Origin: Chroococcidiopsis sp. TS-821
GTDB taxonomy: Bacteria; Cyanobacteriota; Cyanobacteriia; Cyanobacteriales; Chroococcidiopsidaceae
Length of the DNA stretch: 64,000 bases
Assembly (NCBI RefSeq): GCF_002939305.1
Contig: NZ_MVDI01000001.1
Location: forward strand, 1,364,001 to 1,428,000
Reading direction: 5' to 3'
In this document: positions 1-8,867 of the stretch, piece after piece
Layout of the letters: the number at the start of each line of letters is the position of its first letter
How positions within the stretch are numbered: the first letter of the stretch is position 1
Notes under the pieces: generated by a model
The model's database searches: none
The model's input: only the letters and a program-made list of their open reading frames with translations
What the model was told of the DNA's origin: nothing
Position numbers and translations under genes: made by a program

Positions 1-51
1 TTGACTCACAGAAGTTGGTTCTAGAGCGATCGCATCGCGGGTATAACTCAT
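1..51 (-). CDS. N-terminal fragment of a gene cut by the window edge, at the position expected for urtE
   Basis: On the minus strand an ATG at 51-49 opens a frame that runs off the left edge; the 17 visible residues are MSYTRDAIALEPTSVSQ. It starts 28 bp downstream of the urtD stop, on the same strand. In cyanobacterial urtABCDE operons the next gene is urtE, the second ATPase. The visible residues are not the usual UrtE N-terminus, which normally opens directly with the ABC beta strand, so identity rests only on position. No strong Shine-Dalgarno is visible. Confidence 0.4.
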   Translation of the reverse strand, partial: MSYTRDAIALEPTSVSQ

Positions 52-79
52 AGTTTGCTATTTTATTGAATGCAGTAAA

Positions 80-874
80 TTACAGTTCCGATCCTGAAGC
101 TTCGAGTTCTAGCGAGTGGGATGCTGAATCATCCATCGGTTGTCCTAAATACACTTCAATCACTTTAGGATCGTTTTGCACTTGGTCGATGTTTCCTTCA
201 CACAACACTGAACCTTGATGAAGTACAGTGACTTTGCGCGCAATCTGGCGAACGAATTCCATATCGTGTTCAATCACTAAGATCGAATGACTTTGAGCTA
301 AAGCGAGTAACAAATTGCCGATATTTTCGGTTTCTTCATCGGTTAACCCAGCGACAGGTTCATCAACGAGTAATAAATCGGGTGATTGCGCAACTAACAT
401 ACCAATTTCCAAGCGCTGCTTTTCGCCGTGTGAGAGTAAACCTGCGGGTATATCTGCACGGGAAGTTAAGCCAATCGTTTCGAGTAAACCTGCGATTGAG
501 TGACGTTCAGCGTTTTTTGGCTTACCAAATAAAGTTGACCAAACATTTTTTTTGCGGTTGCTAGTAAGTTCGAGGTTTTCTCTGGGTGTGAGGTTAAGGT
601 AAACTCGTGGAGTTTGAAACTTACGACCAATTCCGAGTCTTGCGATCTGGTGTTCGCTAAGCGATCGCAAGTTACGTCCTTTAAATAAAACGCGCCCTTG
701 TGTTGGTTTAGTTTTGCCAGTAATCACGTCTAAAAAGGTCGTTTTTCCGGCACCGTTTGGACCAATAATCACGCGGAGTTCGCCAGTATCTAGACTAAAA
801 TTGAGATTATTTAAAGCTTTAAAACCGTCAAAGCTAACTGTAACGTTTTCAATTTCTAATATCTTTTCTTGCAT
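80..874 (-). CDS. urtD: Urea ABC transporter ATP-binding protein UrtD
   Basis: One of the two ATPases that power high-affinity urea uptake at the inner face of the plasma membrane. The 264-residue protein has a complete branched-chain-amino-acid-type ABC domain: Walker A GPNGAGKTT at residues 38-46, a signature motif in the variant form LSHGEKQ, Walker B LLLVDEPVAGL, and the H-loop histidine in VIEHDMEF. Length is normal for LivG/UrtD. It is the fourth gene of urtABCD, 108 bp after urtC. Its assignment as UrtD rather than LivG rests on the neighbouring urtA, urtB and urtC and the NtcA promoter upstream of urtA. Confidence 0.93.
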   Translation of the reverse strand: MQEKILEIENVTVSFDGFKALNNLNFSLDTGELRVIIGPNGAGKTTFLDVITGKTKPTQGRVLFKGRNLRSLSEHQIARLGIGRKFQTPRVYLNLTPRENLELTSNRKKNVWSTLFGKPKNAERHSIAGLLETIGLTSRADIPAGLLSHGEKQRLEIGMLVAQSPDLLLVDEPVAGLTDEETENIGNLLLALAQSHSILVIEHDMEFVRQIARKVTVLHQGSVLCEGNIDQVQNDPKVIEVYLGQPMDDSASHSLELEASGSEL

Positions 875-910
875 AGTTTACTTTTGATTTAGTTTTTGTT
901 TATTAAAAAT

Positions 911-934
911 AACAAACCACGAAGGCACATAAAC
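911..934 (-). repeat. Dispersed 'cttcgtggttt'-type intergenic repeat
   Basis: The 108-bp gap between urtC and urtD contains a segment that reads on the minus strand as GTGCCTTCGTGGTTTGTT. It resembles the fuller copies at 14104-14150 and 47521-47559 (cttagtggttc / ctttgtggttc). Such leader-like dispersed repeats are common between cyanobacterial genes; no function can be assigned from sequence. Confidence 0.35.
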
Positions 935-982
935 ATGTCAGCGGCTTTCCGTAGGGTAAGGTAAAAAGAAGTTATTTGTTGA

Positions 983-2143
983 TTATTGGTCAGTTTTTGC
1001 CTCTAGTTCTTGTCTTTCTTGTTGAACTTCGGGGTCTTCTTCTAAACTAGGGTAGGTGAATGCTTGTTTGCGACCCCGTAAACGTTGAAATCCTTCATTA
1101 CGCAGCCAGCCGACGATACCATCGGGCAGTACTGTGACAACAATTAAGAAGAGTGCGCCTTGGAAGAACAACCAAATTTCAGCAAATTGTTCGCTTAAGA
1201 AGCTGCGGGCAAAGTTTACGAGTAATGCACCAAGAATTGCACCGACAAGTGTTCCTCTCCCGCCAATTGCAACCCAAATGACCATTTCAATTGAGAAGGC
1301 AACATCCATGAGTCTAGGGGAGACTGAACCACTTTGCAACGTATACATTGCACCGGCGATTCCTGCTAGTGCGCCTGAAACGGCAAAAACGAGGACTTTA
1401 AATTCAGTAGGGTTATAACCTGAAAAACGAACGCGGCTTTCATCATCGCGAATTGCCATTAATAAACGTCCAAAACGCCCACTTGTTAGCCAGCGGCAAA
1501 GCGCGTAAGCACCAATTAACAGTAAAATTGTTAGTGTATAGAAGGTAAATTGGGCAGCTTGCGTATTAACTGATGCGCCTAATAATGTTTGAAAGTTTGT
1601 TAAACCGTTAGTACCGTTGAATAGCTTTTGTTGTCCGTTAAAGAAGTTGAAAAAAACAATAGTTGCTGCTTGGGTGAGGATGGAGAAATAGACACCTTTG
1701 ATGCGATTGCGAAAGACTAAATAGCCGAGTAATCCGGCAAGAATTGCTGGAATTGTGACAACTGCAAACGTAGCGAAGGGAAATGAATAAAAAGGTCGCC
1801 AAAACCAGGGTAATTCAGTAACGCCATACAAACTCATAAATTCTGGCAGTCCGCCGTCAGCATCTTCAAGTTTGATATGCATGGCGATCGCATATCCGCC
1901 CAAGGTAAAGAAAATGCCGTGTCCTAAACTCAGTAAGCCAGTGTAGCCCCAAATTAAATCAATTCCTAAAGCAACTATTGCTAAGGCTAAAAAGCGCCCT
2001 AATAAATTGAGGCGAAAACTTGTTAATACAGCTGGCATGACAAAGATTAACAGCAGTGCGATCGCAACTACAATCGTAGCTTCAATTAACAATGCCCGTT
2101 GCCGTTTTTTTCCTTTAACTCCAATGTGCGAAACTGCATCCAC
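983..2143 (-). CDS. urtC: Urea ABC transporter permease UrtC
   Basis: Integral membrane subunit of the urea transporter (LivM-like). The 386-residue protein has about nine to ten hydrophobic segments and the typical LivM/UrtC block GYTGLLSLGHGIFFTLGGYA near residues 65-85. The permease motif for ATPase contact lies around GRFGRLLMAIRDDESRVRFSG, and a loop GGRGTLVGAILGALLVN follows. The charged C-terminal tail (about 40 residues) is cytoplasmic in type. It sits 35 bp downstream of urtB. The neighbouring UrtA-type binding protein and the NtcA promoter point to urea rather than branched-chain amino acids. Confidence 0.92.
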   Translation of the reverse strand: MDAVSHIGVKGKKRQRALLIEATIVVAIALLLIFVMPAVLTSFRLNLLGRFLALAIVALGIDLIWGYTGLLSLGHGIFFTLGGYAIAMHIKLEDADGGLPEFMSLYGVTELPWFWRPFYSFPFATFAVVTIPAILAGLLGYLVFRNRIKGVYFSILTQAATIVFFNFFNGQQKLFNGTNGLTNFQTLLGASVNTQAAQFTFYTLTILLLIGAYALCRWLTSGRFGRLLMAIRDDESRVRFSGYNPTEFKVLVFAVSGALAGIAGAMYTLQSGSVSPRLMDVAFSIEMVIWVAIGGRGTLVGAILGALLVNFARSFLSEQFAEIWLFFQGALFLIVVTVLPDGIVGWLRNEGFQRLRGRKQAFTYPSLEEDPEVQQERQELEAKTDQ

Positions 2144-2178
2144 TGCTACTTCTCCTTAGATCCCTTCTTTCTTTTTCA

Positions 2179-3333
2179 TTAAGCATCAACCGTGCGACCT
2201 TTTTGTGGGAATATTCCCCCAGGGCGTACTTGTAAAAATGCAATAATTAACGCAAATACCATTACCTTCGCCATACTTGTCGTTGCAAAGAAGGTAAAGA
2301 AATCTGCCAGTGGTTGAATTGGTGTAAATAGAATTGCTAACGTACCTGAACCCACAAGATAATTAACAATACCAATTGCTAAAGCGGCGACAATTGTACC
2401 CACTAACTTGCCTACACCGCCAACCACTACAACCATAAAGGTATCGACGATGTAGTTTTGTCCGGTATTAGGTCCAACAGAACCGAGATAACTAATCGCG
2501 CAGCCAGCCACGCCAGCTAAGCCCGAACCTAGTGCAAACGTGAGTGCATCAACTTTTTGCGTAGGAATTCCCAAACACGAACTCATGCTGCGGTTTTGCG
2601 TGACAGCGCGGATACGCAATCCCCAAGGCGATCGCTGTAAGAAGTAGTAAAGTCCAGCAACACACACGATTGTTAAAGCAATGATAAATAATCGCGCGTA
2701 CGGCAATTGAAAGTTACCTACGGGTAAACCACCACGCAGCCAAGTCGGTGAAGATACATCGACATTTTGGGCGCCAAACCAAGGTTGAGTAACAGCTAAC
2801 TGATACGTATCGGCGAGGAATCTACCTGCGGCGATCGCAATTCCCAACGATAATGGTAATAATGCAGCGACAAACCATTTACGCTGAGGACTTTGACGGC
2901 GATTTAATATCCACAAACCACCAAAAAATAACAAGCAAAAGATTCCTATCCCGATCGCCAAAACCCAATTGACACTCCGCACAAACTGCTGCAAAATTAA
3001 GCTCACACCCCAAGTTGCCAGCAGTGTTTCTAAAGGTCGTCCGTAGAGAAAACGAATCACGCCGCGTTCGAGAATTAATCCGACTCCCGCGGTGACAAAA
3101 AACGCCAAGATTAATGCGAAGAAAATGTAAATATCAAAAAAAGGTTCAGCAAACTGTCGAAAGCCATTTTGGACGACAAAAGTCGTGTATGCGCCAAGCA
3201 TCATCAATTCACCATGCGCCAAATTGATAACACCCATCAGTCCAAAGACTATCGCGAGTCCTAGCGCTGCAATAAGTAAAACAGCACCAATACTAATTCC
3301 ATTAAATAAGCCGTCAAACAATCCTATCAGCAC
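2179..3333 (-). CDS. urtB: Urea ABC transporter permease UrtB
   Basis: Second integral membrane subunit of the urea transporter (LivH-like), 384 residues. The N-terminus contains the conserved GLAIVFGLMGVINLAHGELM and MLGAYTTFVVQNGF segments, and the C-terminal half carries SMSSCLGIPTQKVDALTFAL, the likely ATPase-coupling loop, followed by GSGLAGVAGC. A hydrophobic stretch around residues 120-175 makes it longer than classical LivH, as is usual for UrtB. It is separated from urtA by 104 bp that contain an inverted degenerate repeat, which may lower expression of the downstream permease genes relative to urtA. Confidence 0.92.
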   Translation of the reverse strand: MLIGLFDGLFNGISIGAVLLIAALGLAIVFGLMGVINLAHGELMMLGAYTTFVVQNGFRQFAEPFFDIYIFFALILAFFVTAGVGLILERGVIRFLYGRPLETLLATWGVSLILQQFVRSVNWVLAIGIGIFCLLFFGGLWILNRRQSPQRKWFVAALLPLSLGIAIAAGRFLADTYQLAVTQPWFGAQNVDVSSPTWLRGGLPVGNFQLPYARLFIIALTIVCVAGLYYFLQRSPWGLRIRAVTQNRSMSSCLGIPTQKVDALTFALGSGLAGVAGCAISYLGSVGPNTGQNYIVDTFMVVVVGGVGKLVGTIVAALAIGIVNYLVGSGTLAILFTPIQPLADFFTFFATTSMAKVMVFALIIAFLQVRPGGIFPQKGRTVDA

Positions 3334-3363
3334 TTATCTTCTCCCATTGCGGAGTAAAGAACA

Positions 3364-3429
3364 GGTAATAGGTAATTGATAATTGGAAAGTAAGAATTTA
3401 TATAGACCAATTACCCATTACCCACTACC
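3364..3429. repeat. Inverted pair of degenerate GGTAATN heptamer repeats between urtA and urtB
   Basis: The left arm (3364-3386) and right arm (3407-3429) are each 23 nt long and complementary apart from four positions that can form G-U pairs in one RNA strand. The arms are built from GGTAATN / ATTACCN units. A transcript reading from urtA to urtB could fold this as a long hairpin with a 20-nt loop. The same family recurs at 8804-8867, 12489-12594 and less regularly near 5385 and 29560-29670. Confidence 0.6.
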
Positions 3430-3437
3430 ACTAATCT

Positions 3438-4757
3438 CTATGTCATTTTGAATCTGCCACCTTTGTTTGGATCGGACCAATCACAAGCATATCCCTTTGT
3501 TTCTTTCACAAATTGATTCCAGGGAATAGGTTCAACAGCTGAATCAGTAGAATTCACAATTTCAAACATTCCATCACTTCTGACTTGACCAATACGGACA
3601 ACTTTAGAAATATGATGGTTCGGATGCATTGTAACTGTACCTTGTGGAGCATCTAAGGTTTGTCCATAAGCTGCAGCACGTACCTTTGCTAAATCTTCAG
3701 CTGTACCTGCTTTTTCTACTGCTTGCTTCCACAAATAAACGGCGATGTAAGCAGCTTCCATCGGATCGTTTGTGACGCGGTTTTGTCCGTACTTCTGTCT
3801 AAAAGCTTGGACAAATCTTTGGTTTTCGGGAGTGTCTACTGTTTGGAAATAGTTCCACGCCGCGTAATGACCTTCAAGATAATCCGCACCAATAGCTCTG
3901 ACTTCTTCTTCCGCAATACTCACAGACATCGAAGGATAGCGATCGGGTGTTAATCCCGCACCTTGTAGTTGTTTAAAGAATGCTACATTACTATCGCCAT
4001 TCAAAGTGTTGTATATAACACCGCCATTGGGTAACGCTTGGCGGATTTTAGTAATAATCGGCGTGACTTCGGTGTTACCTAAGGGTAGATAATCTTCGCC
4101 GACAATTCTGCCGCCTTTTTCTGCGACTTGCGCTTTAATGATGGTGTTAGCAGTACGCGGAAAAACGTAATCTGATCCTACAAGGAAGAAATCGGTGCCT
4201 TTATTCTGCAATAACCAATCTACTGATGGCTCAATTTGCTGATTTGGTGCTGCACCTGTGTAAAAGATATTTTTAGAACATTCTTGTCCTTCATACTGCA
4301 CTGGATACCAGAGCATGTGATCTCTTTGCTCGAACACAGGTAAAACATTCTTACGACTTGCCGAAGTCCAACACCCAAAAACTGTAACAACGCGGTCTTG
4401 GTCGATTAATTTAGTGGCTTTTTCTCTAAAAGTATCCCAGTTGGAAGCACCATCTTCTACAATCGCTTCAATGCGCCGACCAAGAACGCCACCAGCATTG
4501 TTAATTTCTTCAATCGCTAGCTGTTCTGCATCGACAACGCTTTGTTCGCTAATCGCCATTGTGCCACTGAGCGAGTGCAAAATTCCTACTTTGATCGTGT
4601 CTCCACCACTCGCAGTTGTTGTACTAGCTGGCGATGACGCATTTGTTGCAGTGTTAGTCGTTGTTTGATCGTTGGCACAAGCCTTTAAAAAAAGACTAGA
4701 ACCAAAAGCTGCGGAACCATATACAAGAAATCTACGCCTATTAAATCTGCTTATCAT
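3438..4757 (-). CDS. urtA: Urea ABC transporter substrate-binding protein UrtA
   Basis: Extracytoplasmic urea-binding lipoprotein, 439 residues. The N-terminus has a twin-arginine-like RRRFL and a hydrophobic stretch ending in the lipobox LKAC (Cys27), then a low-complexity Thr/Ser/Ala linker. The mature part starts at [19 protein letters not shown], the hallmark of the AmiC/UrtA type-1 periplasmic-binding family. It also contains [21 protein letters not shown] and the C-terminal block [15 protein letters not shown] typical of UrtA. It is the first gene of the urt operon, and its start lies about 55 bp downstream of the predicted transcription start of the NtcA-type promoter. Confidence 0.95.
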   Translation of the reverse strand: MISRFNRRRFLVYGSAAFGSSLFLKACANDQTTTNTATNASSPASTTTASGGDTIKVGILHSLSGTMAISEQSVVDAEQLAIEEINNAGGVLGRRIEAIVEDGASNWDTFREKATKLIDQDRVVTVFGCWTSASRKNVLPVFEQRDHMLWYPVQYEGQECSKNIFYTGAAPNQQIEPSVDWLLQNKGTDFFLVGSDYVFPRTANTIIKAQVAEKGGRIVGEDYLPLGNTEVTPIITKIRQALPNGGVIYNTLNGDSNVAFFKQLQGAGLTPDRYPSMSVSIAEEEVRAIGADYLEGHYAAWNYFQTVDTPENQRFVQAFRQKYGQNRVTNDPMEAAYIAVYLWKQAVEKAGTAEDLAKVRAAAYGQTLDAPQGTVTMHPNHHISKVVRIGQVRSDGMFEIVNSTDSAVEPIPWNQFVKETKGYACDWSDPNKGGRFKMT

Positions 4758-4811
4758 TGGCTACTGAGTACTAATATCTGAGAGTGACATCTATCTAGAG
4801 ACAAGTTTGTT

Positions 4812-4853
4812 ATGTTAATGCCATACCAGTAGGCTTTTTGTATCTAAAAATAC
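4812..4853 (-). promoter_or_regulatory. Canonical NtcA-activated promoter of the urt operon
   Basis: Read on the minus strand, positions 4853-4840 are GTATTTTTAGATAC, a perfect GTA-N8-TAC NtcA box. Exactly 22 nt further on, positions 4817-4812 read TAACAT, matching the TAN3T -10 element. This is the full class II NtcA consensus GTAN8TACN22TAN3T. Transcription should start near 4805, about 50 bp upstream of the urtA ATG. It implies activation under nitrogen limitation (high 2-oxoglutarate). Confidence 0.88.
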
Positions 4854-4994
4854 TAAAATTATTTGCTCCCGCTAACAAAAGCGCTTTAGCCTTGTCGTAC
4901 AACTAGGTGCTGAATTTAAATATTTGTGATGAAATCGCTTTGTTATTGAAGTTGCATAATAAAAATCAATGAGGACACCTGTGAGGCTATAGTT

Positions 4995-5381
4995 ATGTCG
5001 GAAGCAGCAAAATCTTCATCAATCGTTAGTGCTGTAGCGACACTCCTAGAAAATTATGCAGCAGGAAAACGAAATTTCAGTAACGCAAATCTAGCTAATG
5101 CTCAACTTCAAGGCGAGAACTTAAAAGGAGTTGATTTGAGTTATGCCGATTTGAGTCAGGCAAAGTTAAGTAACGCGAATCTTCGAGGTGCCGATCTAAG
5201 TTATGCTGACTTGAGCCAAGCAGATTTAACGGGCGCTGATTTAAGAGGCAGTTTACTCCTAGGAGCAAATCTCCGTCAAGCTGAACTGAAAAATGCAAAG
5301 TTAGAAGGCGCAGATTACGATCGCAATACGCATTTTCCTGAAAATTTTGACCCTGTAAGTGCGGGGATGCAGCAGAGATAA
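4995..5381 (+). CDS. Small pentapeptide-repeat protein
   Basis: A 128-residue protein whose residues 24-110 are about 17 tandem A(D/N)LXX units, for example ADLSQ, ANLRG and ADLTG. These predict a right-handed quadrilateral beta helix. The first 23 residues form a short helix-like cap. No signal peptide or transmembrane segment is visible, so it is probably cytoplasmic. Pentapeptide proteins are very numerous in cyanobacteria and mostly of unknown function. It is divergent from urtA, with 237 bp of shared upstream DNA, and convergent with the following hydrolase. Confidence 0.85.
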   Translation: MSEAAKSSSIVSAVATLLENYAAGKRNFSNANLANAQLQGENLKGVDLSYADLSQAKLSNANLRGADLSYADLSQADLTGADLRGSLLLGANLRQAELKNAKLEGADYDRNTHFPENFDPVSAGMQQR

Positions 5382-5423
5382 TGGGTAGTTGGTAATGGGT
5401 AAATAGTAATTGGGGATGGAAGG

Positions 5424-6101
5424 TTACACATAGTTGTAAAATGCTTGTATGACATTAGCAGCAGATGCTGTCCAGCCAATGATTGCACCTTGGGCGCGGA
5501 TCATTTCTAAGGTAGATTGTTTAAATTCTGGGAAGTAGCTTGCTGTTGCATCTTCAACAAGTAAGCATTCAAAGCCGCGATCGTTGGCTTCGCGCATTGT
5601 TGTTTGTACGCAGACTTCGGTAGTGACTCCAGTAATGATGAGGTGTGTAATGCCTTGTTTATGTAGATAAGATTCTAGATGAGTTTGGTAAAAAGCGCCC
5701 TTACCAGGTTTAGAAATAACGATTTCGCCTGCGATCGCTTGCAGTTGAGGAATTATCGCATTTCCTGGTTCACCTAAAATGAGTATGCGTCCCATGGGTC
5801 CTGGTTCGCCAATTTTTAATTTACCGTTTGTGCGACGCAACTTTGACGGCGGACAATCGGATAAATCTGGTTGATGTCCTTCAATGGTGTGAAATACGGG
5901 TAATTGAAGTTCGCGAAAGACTTCGAGTAAGCGCTTAACAGTAGGGATAATCGCGCTTAAGTGACTGATATCATTACCTAATGCTTCCCCAAATCCACCT
6001 GGTTCTAAAAAGTCGCGCTGCATATCGATAATTAACAATGCAACTTTCTGCAAATCTGATGGAAGTTCGTAATTGTAGGGTTGTGCTTTAATTAAGACCA
6101 T
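5424..6101 (-). CDS. Isochorismatase-fold cysteine hydrolase, copy 1 (amide or ureide hydrolase)
   Basis: A cysteine hydrolase of the isochorismatase-like family. Visible catalytic triad elements are Asp26 in [10 protein letters not shown], the lysine in [10 protein letters not shown] and the cysteine in [12 protein letters not shown]. The family includes biuret, triuret, ureidoacrylate and nicotinamide hydrolases, and the ureide-type members are the best fit to this neighbourhood. It is paralogous to the hydrolase at 8078-8785; both share HT.EGH.PDLSD, GEPGPMG/GDPGPCG and ANDRG(F/Y)ECLL. The ATG at 6101 was chosen over a TTG at 6122; it overlaps the end of the cupin gene by 10 bp, suggesting translational coupling. 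The exact substrate cannot be read from sequence. Confidence 0.8.
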   Translation of the reverse strand: MVLIKAQPYNYELPSDLQKVALLIIDMQRDFLEPGGFGEALGNDISHLSAIIPTVKRLLEVFRELQLPVFHTIEGHQPDLSDCPPSKLRRTNGKLKIGEPGPMGRILILGEPGNAIIPQLQAIAGEIVISKPGKGAFYQTHLESYLHKQGITHLIITGVTTEVCVQTTMREANDRGFECLLVEDATASYFPEFKQSTLEMIRAQGAIIGWTASAANVIQAFYNYV

Positions 6102-6442
6102 AGCACTACAGGTTTTTCCCAAATTGCTAAGACAATACAGCCAGTTTCACTGGTAACAGTATGATTCGTTCCTGGTGGGTTGATGACTAAAGTTCCCGTT
6201 TGATGATTGCCATTGCGATCGCTTTGCGAACCGGATAGCACAAAAATATGTTCAAACCCAACGTGTTCGTGTTTCGGTACACTTGCACCAGGTTGATACC
6301 GTAATAGCGCCGCTGCTGAACCCTGTTCGCCGTCTTGATAAAAGCGATAAATATCGACTCCAGGGCGAAAAGGTTCCCAGAGTAAATCATCATGCCATGC
6401 AGCAATATTCAGTAAGTTTTTGAGTAGTAAGACTTGTTGCAT
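6092..6442 (-). CDS. Small cupin (ChrR-like) protein
   Basis: A 116-residue single-domain cupin. The first motif is around [16 protein letters not shown], with two histidines and a glutamate placed as metal ligands. The second motif is around NPPGTNHTV. Such stand-alone cupins bind a divalent metal and may act as isomerases, hydrolases or ligand sensors; none of these can be chosen here. Its reading frame overlaps the following hydrolase by 10 bp and it lies in the minus-strand transport/hydrolase cluster, so a role in the same pathway is likely. Confidence 0.7.
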   Translation of the reverse strand: MQQVLLLKNLLNIAAWHDDLLWEPFRPGVDIYRFYQDGEQGSAAALLRYQPGASVPKHEHVGFEHIFVLSGSQSDRNGNHQTGTLVINPPGTNHTVTSETGCIVLAIWEKPVVLWS

Positions 6443-6496
6443 TATAGGGGTGAGTGGTGAAGGGTGAGAGTGATGAACGCACTAGTAATTAATAAC

Positions 6497-8062
6497 TTAG
6501 TGTCCTGCCATGCGTTGACCAATCGTGGTAATATCAGCATTAGCGATCGCACTTTCATAAACAAATTTGCCTTCGCTAATCACAACAATGCGATCGGCAA
6601 GGGTGAGAAGTTCGTCTAAATCTTCACTAACTAACAATACGGCAACACCGCGATTGCGGGCGGCGACGATTTGGGTGTGAATATATTCAACAGCAGCGAA
6701 ATCTAGACCGAAACAAGGATTGGCAGCGATCAGTAAATTGATGCGATCGCTCGATAATTCGCGGGCTAATACAGTACGCTGGACGTTACCACCAGAAAGA
6801 TTACCTATAGGTGCATCGACTGAAGGAGTTTTGATAGAAAAGCTACTGACTAAACCTTTAGCTGCTTCGCGCATTGCTTTGAGAACTAGCAACCAACCGA
6901 ATAACGCTTGTGGCGGACGATCGAAGGTGCGTAAGGCGAGATTTTCTGCCACACTCATCTGCGGGACACACGCATTGCGTAAAGGTTCTTCGGGAAGCGC
7001 AAACACGCGATGACGCGACATTTCACTACGAGTTGCAGTATACGTTTCGCCGTTGACGAATATTTGCCCTGCTGTCGCCGGACGTTGACCTGCTAAGACT
7101 TCCACTAATTCGCGTTGACCATTACCAGAAACCCCTGCAATCCCGACAATTTCGCCACTGCGGACAGTTAAATTGACGCCATTGACAGCGGCTAAACCAT
7201 TGTCTTTGTTGGCGTGAATGTTTTTGATTTCTAAAACTGGAGTTGTGGCAACTGATACTATCTTATCAAGCTGCTGCATTTCACGGCGTTCTCCTAGCAT
7301 CATCATTGCCAAGTCTGCTAGTGACAAATCTTTGACCAAGCCATGACCCGCTTTCTTTCCTTTGCGCAGTACCGTCACTTCATCAACAAACGCCATGACT
7401 TCGCGGAATTTGTGGCTAATCATTAAGACACTCAAGTTTCCCGCTTGGACTTCGTTGCGGAGTAACCCTAAAACTTCATCAGCTTCCTGGGGAGTTAACA
7501 CCGAGGTTGGTTCATCTAAAATCAGGATGCGACTTTGCAAATAGAGTTGCTTGAGAATTTCTAGCTTTTGTTTTTGCCCCGCCGCCAATTGCATTACTGG
7601 AGTATCAAGATCGACTTGAAACGGCGCGCTTTGCATAAAAGCTGTTAAATGTTCGTACTCTGCCTTCCAGTTGATTATGTTGCGATCGCTGTATCGCGAC
7701 AACACTAAATTTTCGGCAACAGTCATGGCAGGTACGGAAGTAAAGTGTTGATATACCATGCCAATGCCGTATTTATGCGCATCGCGAGGGCTAGAGATGG
7801 TACGCGATCGCTTATCTATTAACACATCGCCTCGATCAGGAGTGTAGAAACCCATGATGCACTTAACTAGCGTACTTTTCCCCGCGCCATTTTCGCCTAA
7901 AAGTGCGTGAAACGTTCCTGGTTTGAGGTGTAGCGAAACATTATCCAGCGCTGTCATTGCGCCAAATCGCTTGGTCATATTCACCACTTCTAAATCGGGT
8001 GGTAAGCTAGATGTTTCGCTAATAATTCGTTGATTGGCAATTGTATCTGTCAATCCTGACAT
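6497..8062 (-). CDS. BMP-family ABC transporter ATPase with two ABC domains (nucleoside/sugar type)
   Basis: A 521-residue fused ATPase like YufO/NupO and RbsA. Domain 1 (about residues 25-265) has Walker A GENGAGKST and Walker B ILILDEPTSVL. Domain 2 (about 275-520) has the degenerate loop GVSGNGQRELVE, signature LSGGN and a Walker B region LLIAANPCFGLD. This asymmetry, with the second P-loop non-canonical, is usual for the family. It should pair with the two permeases at 10424-12482 and the BMP lipoprotein at 12597-13775. The gene is preceded by AAGGAAAA 4 nt before the ATG. Transported substrate is inferred to be a nitrogenous small molecule from the interleaved amidohydrolase genes. Confidence 0.88.
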   Translation of the reverse strand: MSGLTDTIANQRIISETSSLPPDLEVVNMTKRFGAMTALDNVSLHLKPGTFHALLGENGAGKSTLVKCIMGFYTPDRGDVLIDKRSRTISSPRDAHKYGIGMVYQHFTSVPAMTVAENLVLSRYSDRNIINWKAEYEHLTAFMQSAPFQVDLDTPVMQLAAGQKQKLEILKQLYLQSRILILDEPTSVLTPQEADEVLGLLRNEVQAGNLSVLMISHKFREVMAFVDEVTVLRKGKKAGHGLVKDLSLADLAMMMLGERREMQQLDKIVSVATTPVLEIKNIHANKDNGLAAVNGVNLTVRSGEIVGIAGVSGNGQRELVEVLAGQRPATAGQIFVNGETYTATRSEMSRHRVFALPEEPLRNACVPQMSVAENLALRTFDRPPQALFGWLLVLKAMREAAKGLVSSFSIKTPSVDAPIGNLSGGNVQRTVLARELSSDRINLLIAANPCFGLDFAAVEYIHTQIVAARNRGVAVLLVSEDLDELLTLADRIVVISEGKFVYESAIANADITTIGQRMAGH

Positions 8063-8077
8063 TGGTTTTCCTTAGTT

Positions 8078-8785
8078 CTAATAAGCCTCTGTTTGAACTC
8101 TCATAGGCGCGATCGCCTCGATAAACGCTTGCGAATCAGCAACCGCACCAAAGACCCCACCTTGCATTTTGATCATTTTTAGCGCCGCTAAGTAGTTACC
8201 GTAATCGGTTGCGCCTGTGCAGTCGGAGAGTAGCAAACATTCATAACCGCGATCGTTCGCATCGCGCATTGTTGTATGAACGCAGACATCGGTTGTAATT
8301 CCGGTAAGAATGATATTTTGAATGCCTTTGCGCTTTAAAATTAGGTCTAAATCGGTTGCGTAGAATGACCCTTTTCCTGGCTTATCAATAATCACTTCTC
8401 CCTGAAGCGGTGCAAGTTCGGGAATAATTTCCCAGCCTGGTTCGCCACGAACGAGAATTTTGCCACACGGTCCAGGATCGCCAATTCCCGCGCCAATTTG
8501 TTGCGATCGCCAGCGTTTATTTTCGGGTAAATCAGATAAATCTGGTCGATGTCCCTCGCGCGTGTGAATGATATGAAAGCCTTTTGCCCGTGCAACTTCT
8601 AAAACTTTACGAATAGGTTCAATCGGTGCGCGAGTCAACGACAAATCGTATCCCATGCGATCGACATAGCCGCCAATTCCGCAAAAATCCGTCTGCATAT
8701 CAATAATTAGCAGTGCGGTATTCTCAGGACGCAAATCGCCATTAAAAGGATACGGATACGGATCAGCTTCAACAAAGTGTCCCAT
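8078..8785 (-). CDS. Isochorismatase-fold cysteine hydrolase, copy 2 (amide or ureide hydrolase)
   Basis: A 235-residue paralogue of the hydrolase at 5424-6101. Catalytic elements are the aspartate in [10 protein letters not shown], the lysine in [16 protein letters not shown] and the cysteine in [12 protein letters not shown]. Shared active-site loops ([24 protein letters not shown]) indicate substrates of similar shape. Pairs of such hydrolases are known where triuret is first converted towards biuret and biuret then to allophanate; that parallel is inference only. It starts upstream of the ABC ATPase with a 15-bp gap, in one transcription unit with formamidase and the transporter genes. 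Confidence 0.82.
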   Translation of the reverse strand: MGHFVEADPYPYPFNGDLRPENTALLIIDMQTDFCGIGGYVDRMGYDLSLTRAPIEPIRKVLEVARAKGFHIIHTREGHRPDLSDLPENKRWRSQQIGAGIGDPGPCGKILVRGEPGWEIIPELAPLQGEVIIDKPGKGSFYATDLDLILKRKGIQNIILTGITTDVCVHTTMRDANDRGYECLLLSDCTGATDYGNYLAALKMIKMQGGVFGAVADSQAFIEAIAPMRVQTEAY

Positions 8786-8803
8786 GATAAAGTTGGATTA
8801 CGT

Positions 8804-8867
8804 GGTAGTGGGTAATGGGTAATAGGTAATAGGTAGAACAAAGCAATTATCAATTACCAGTTACCAA
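8804..8867. repeat. Inverted degenerate GGTAATN heptamer array
   Basis: The gap between the formamidase gene and the second hydrolase gene holds a left array (8804-8835) of GGTAGTG, GGTAATG, GGTAATA units and a right array (8844-8867) of complementary ATTACC/TTACC units. The transcript could fold it. It belongs to the same family as 3364-3429 and 12489-12594. Confidence 0.55.
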
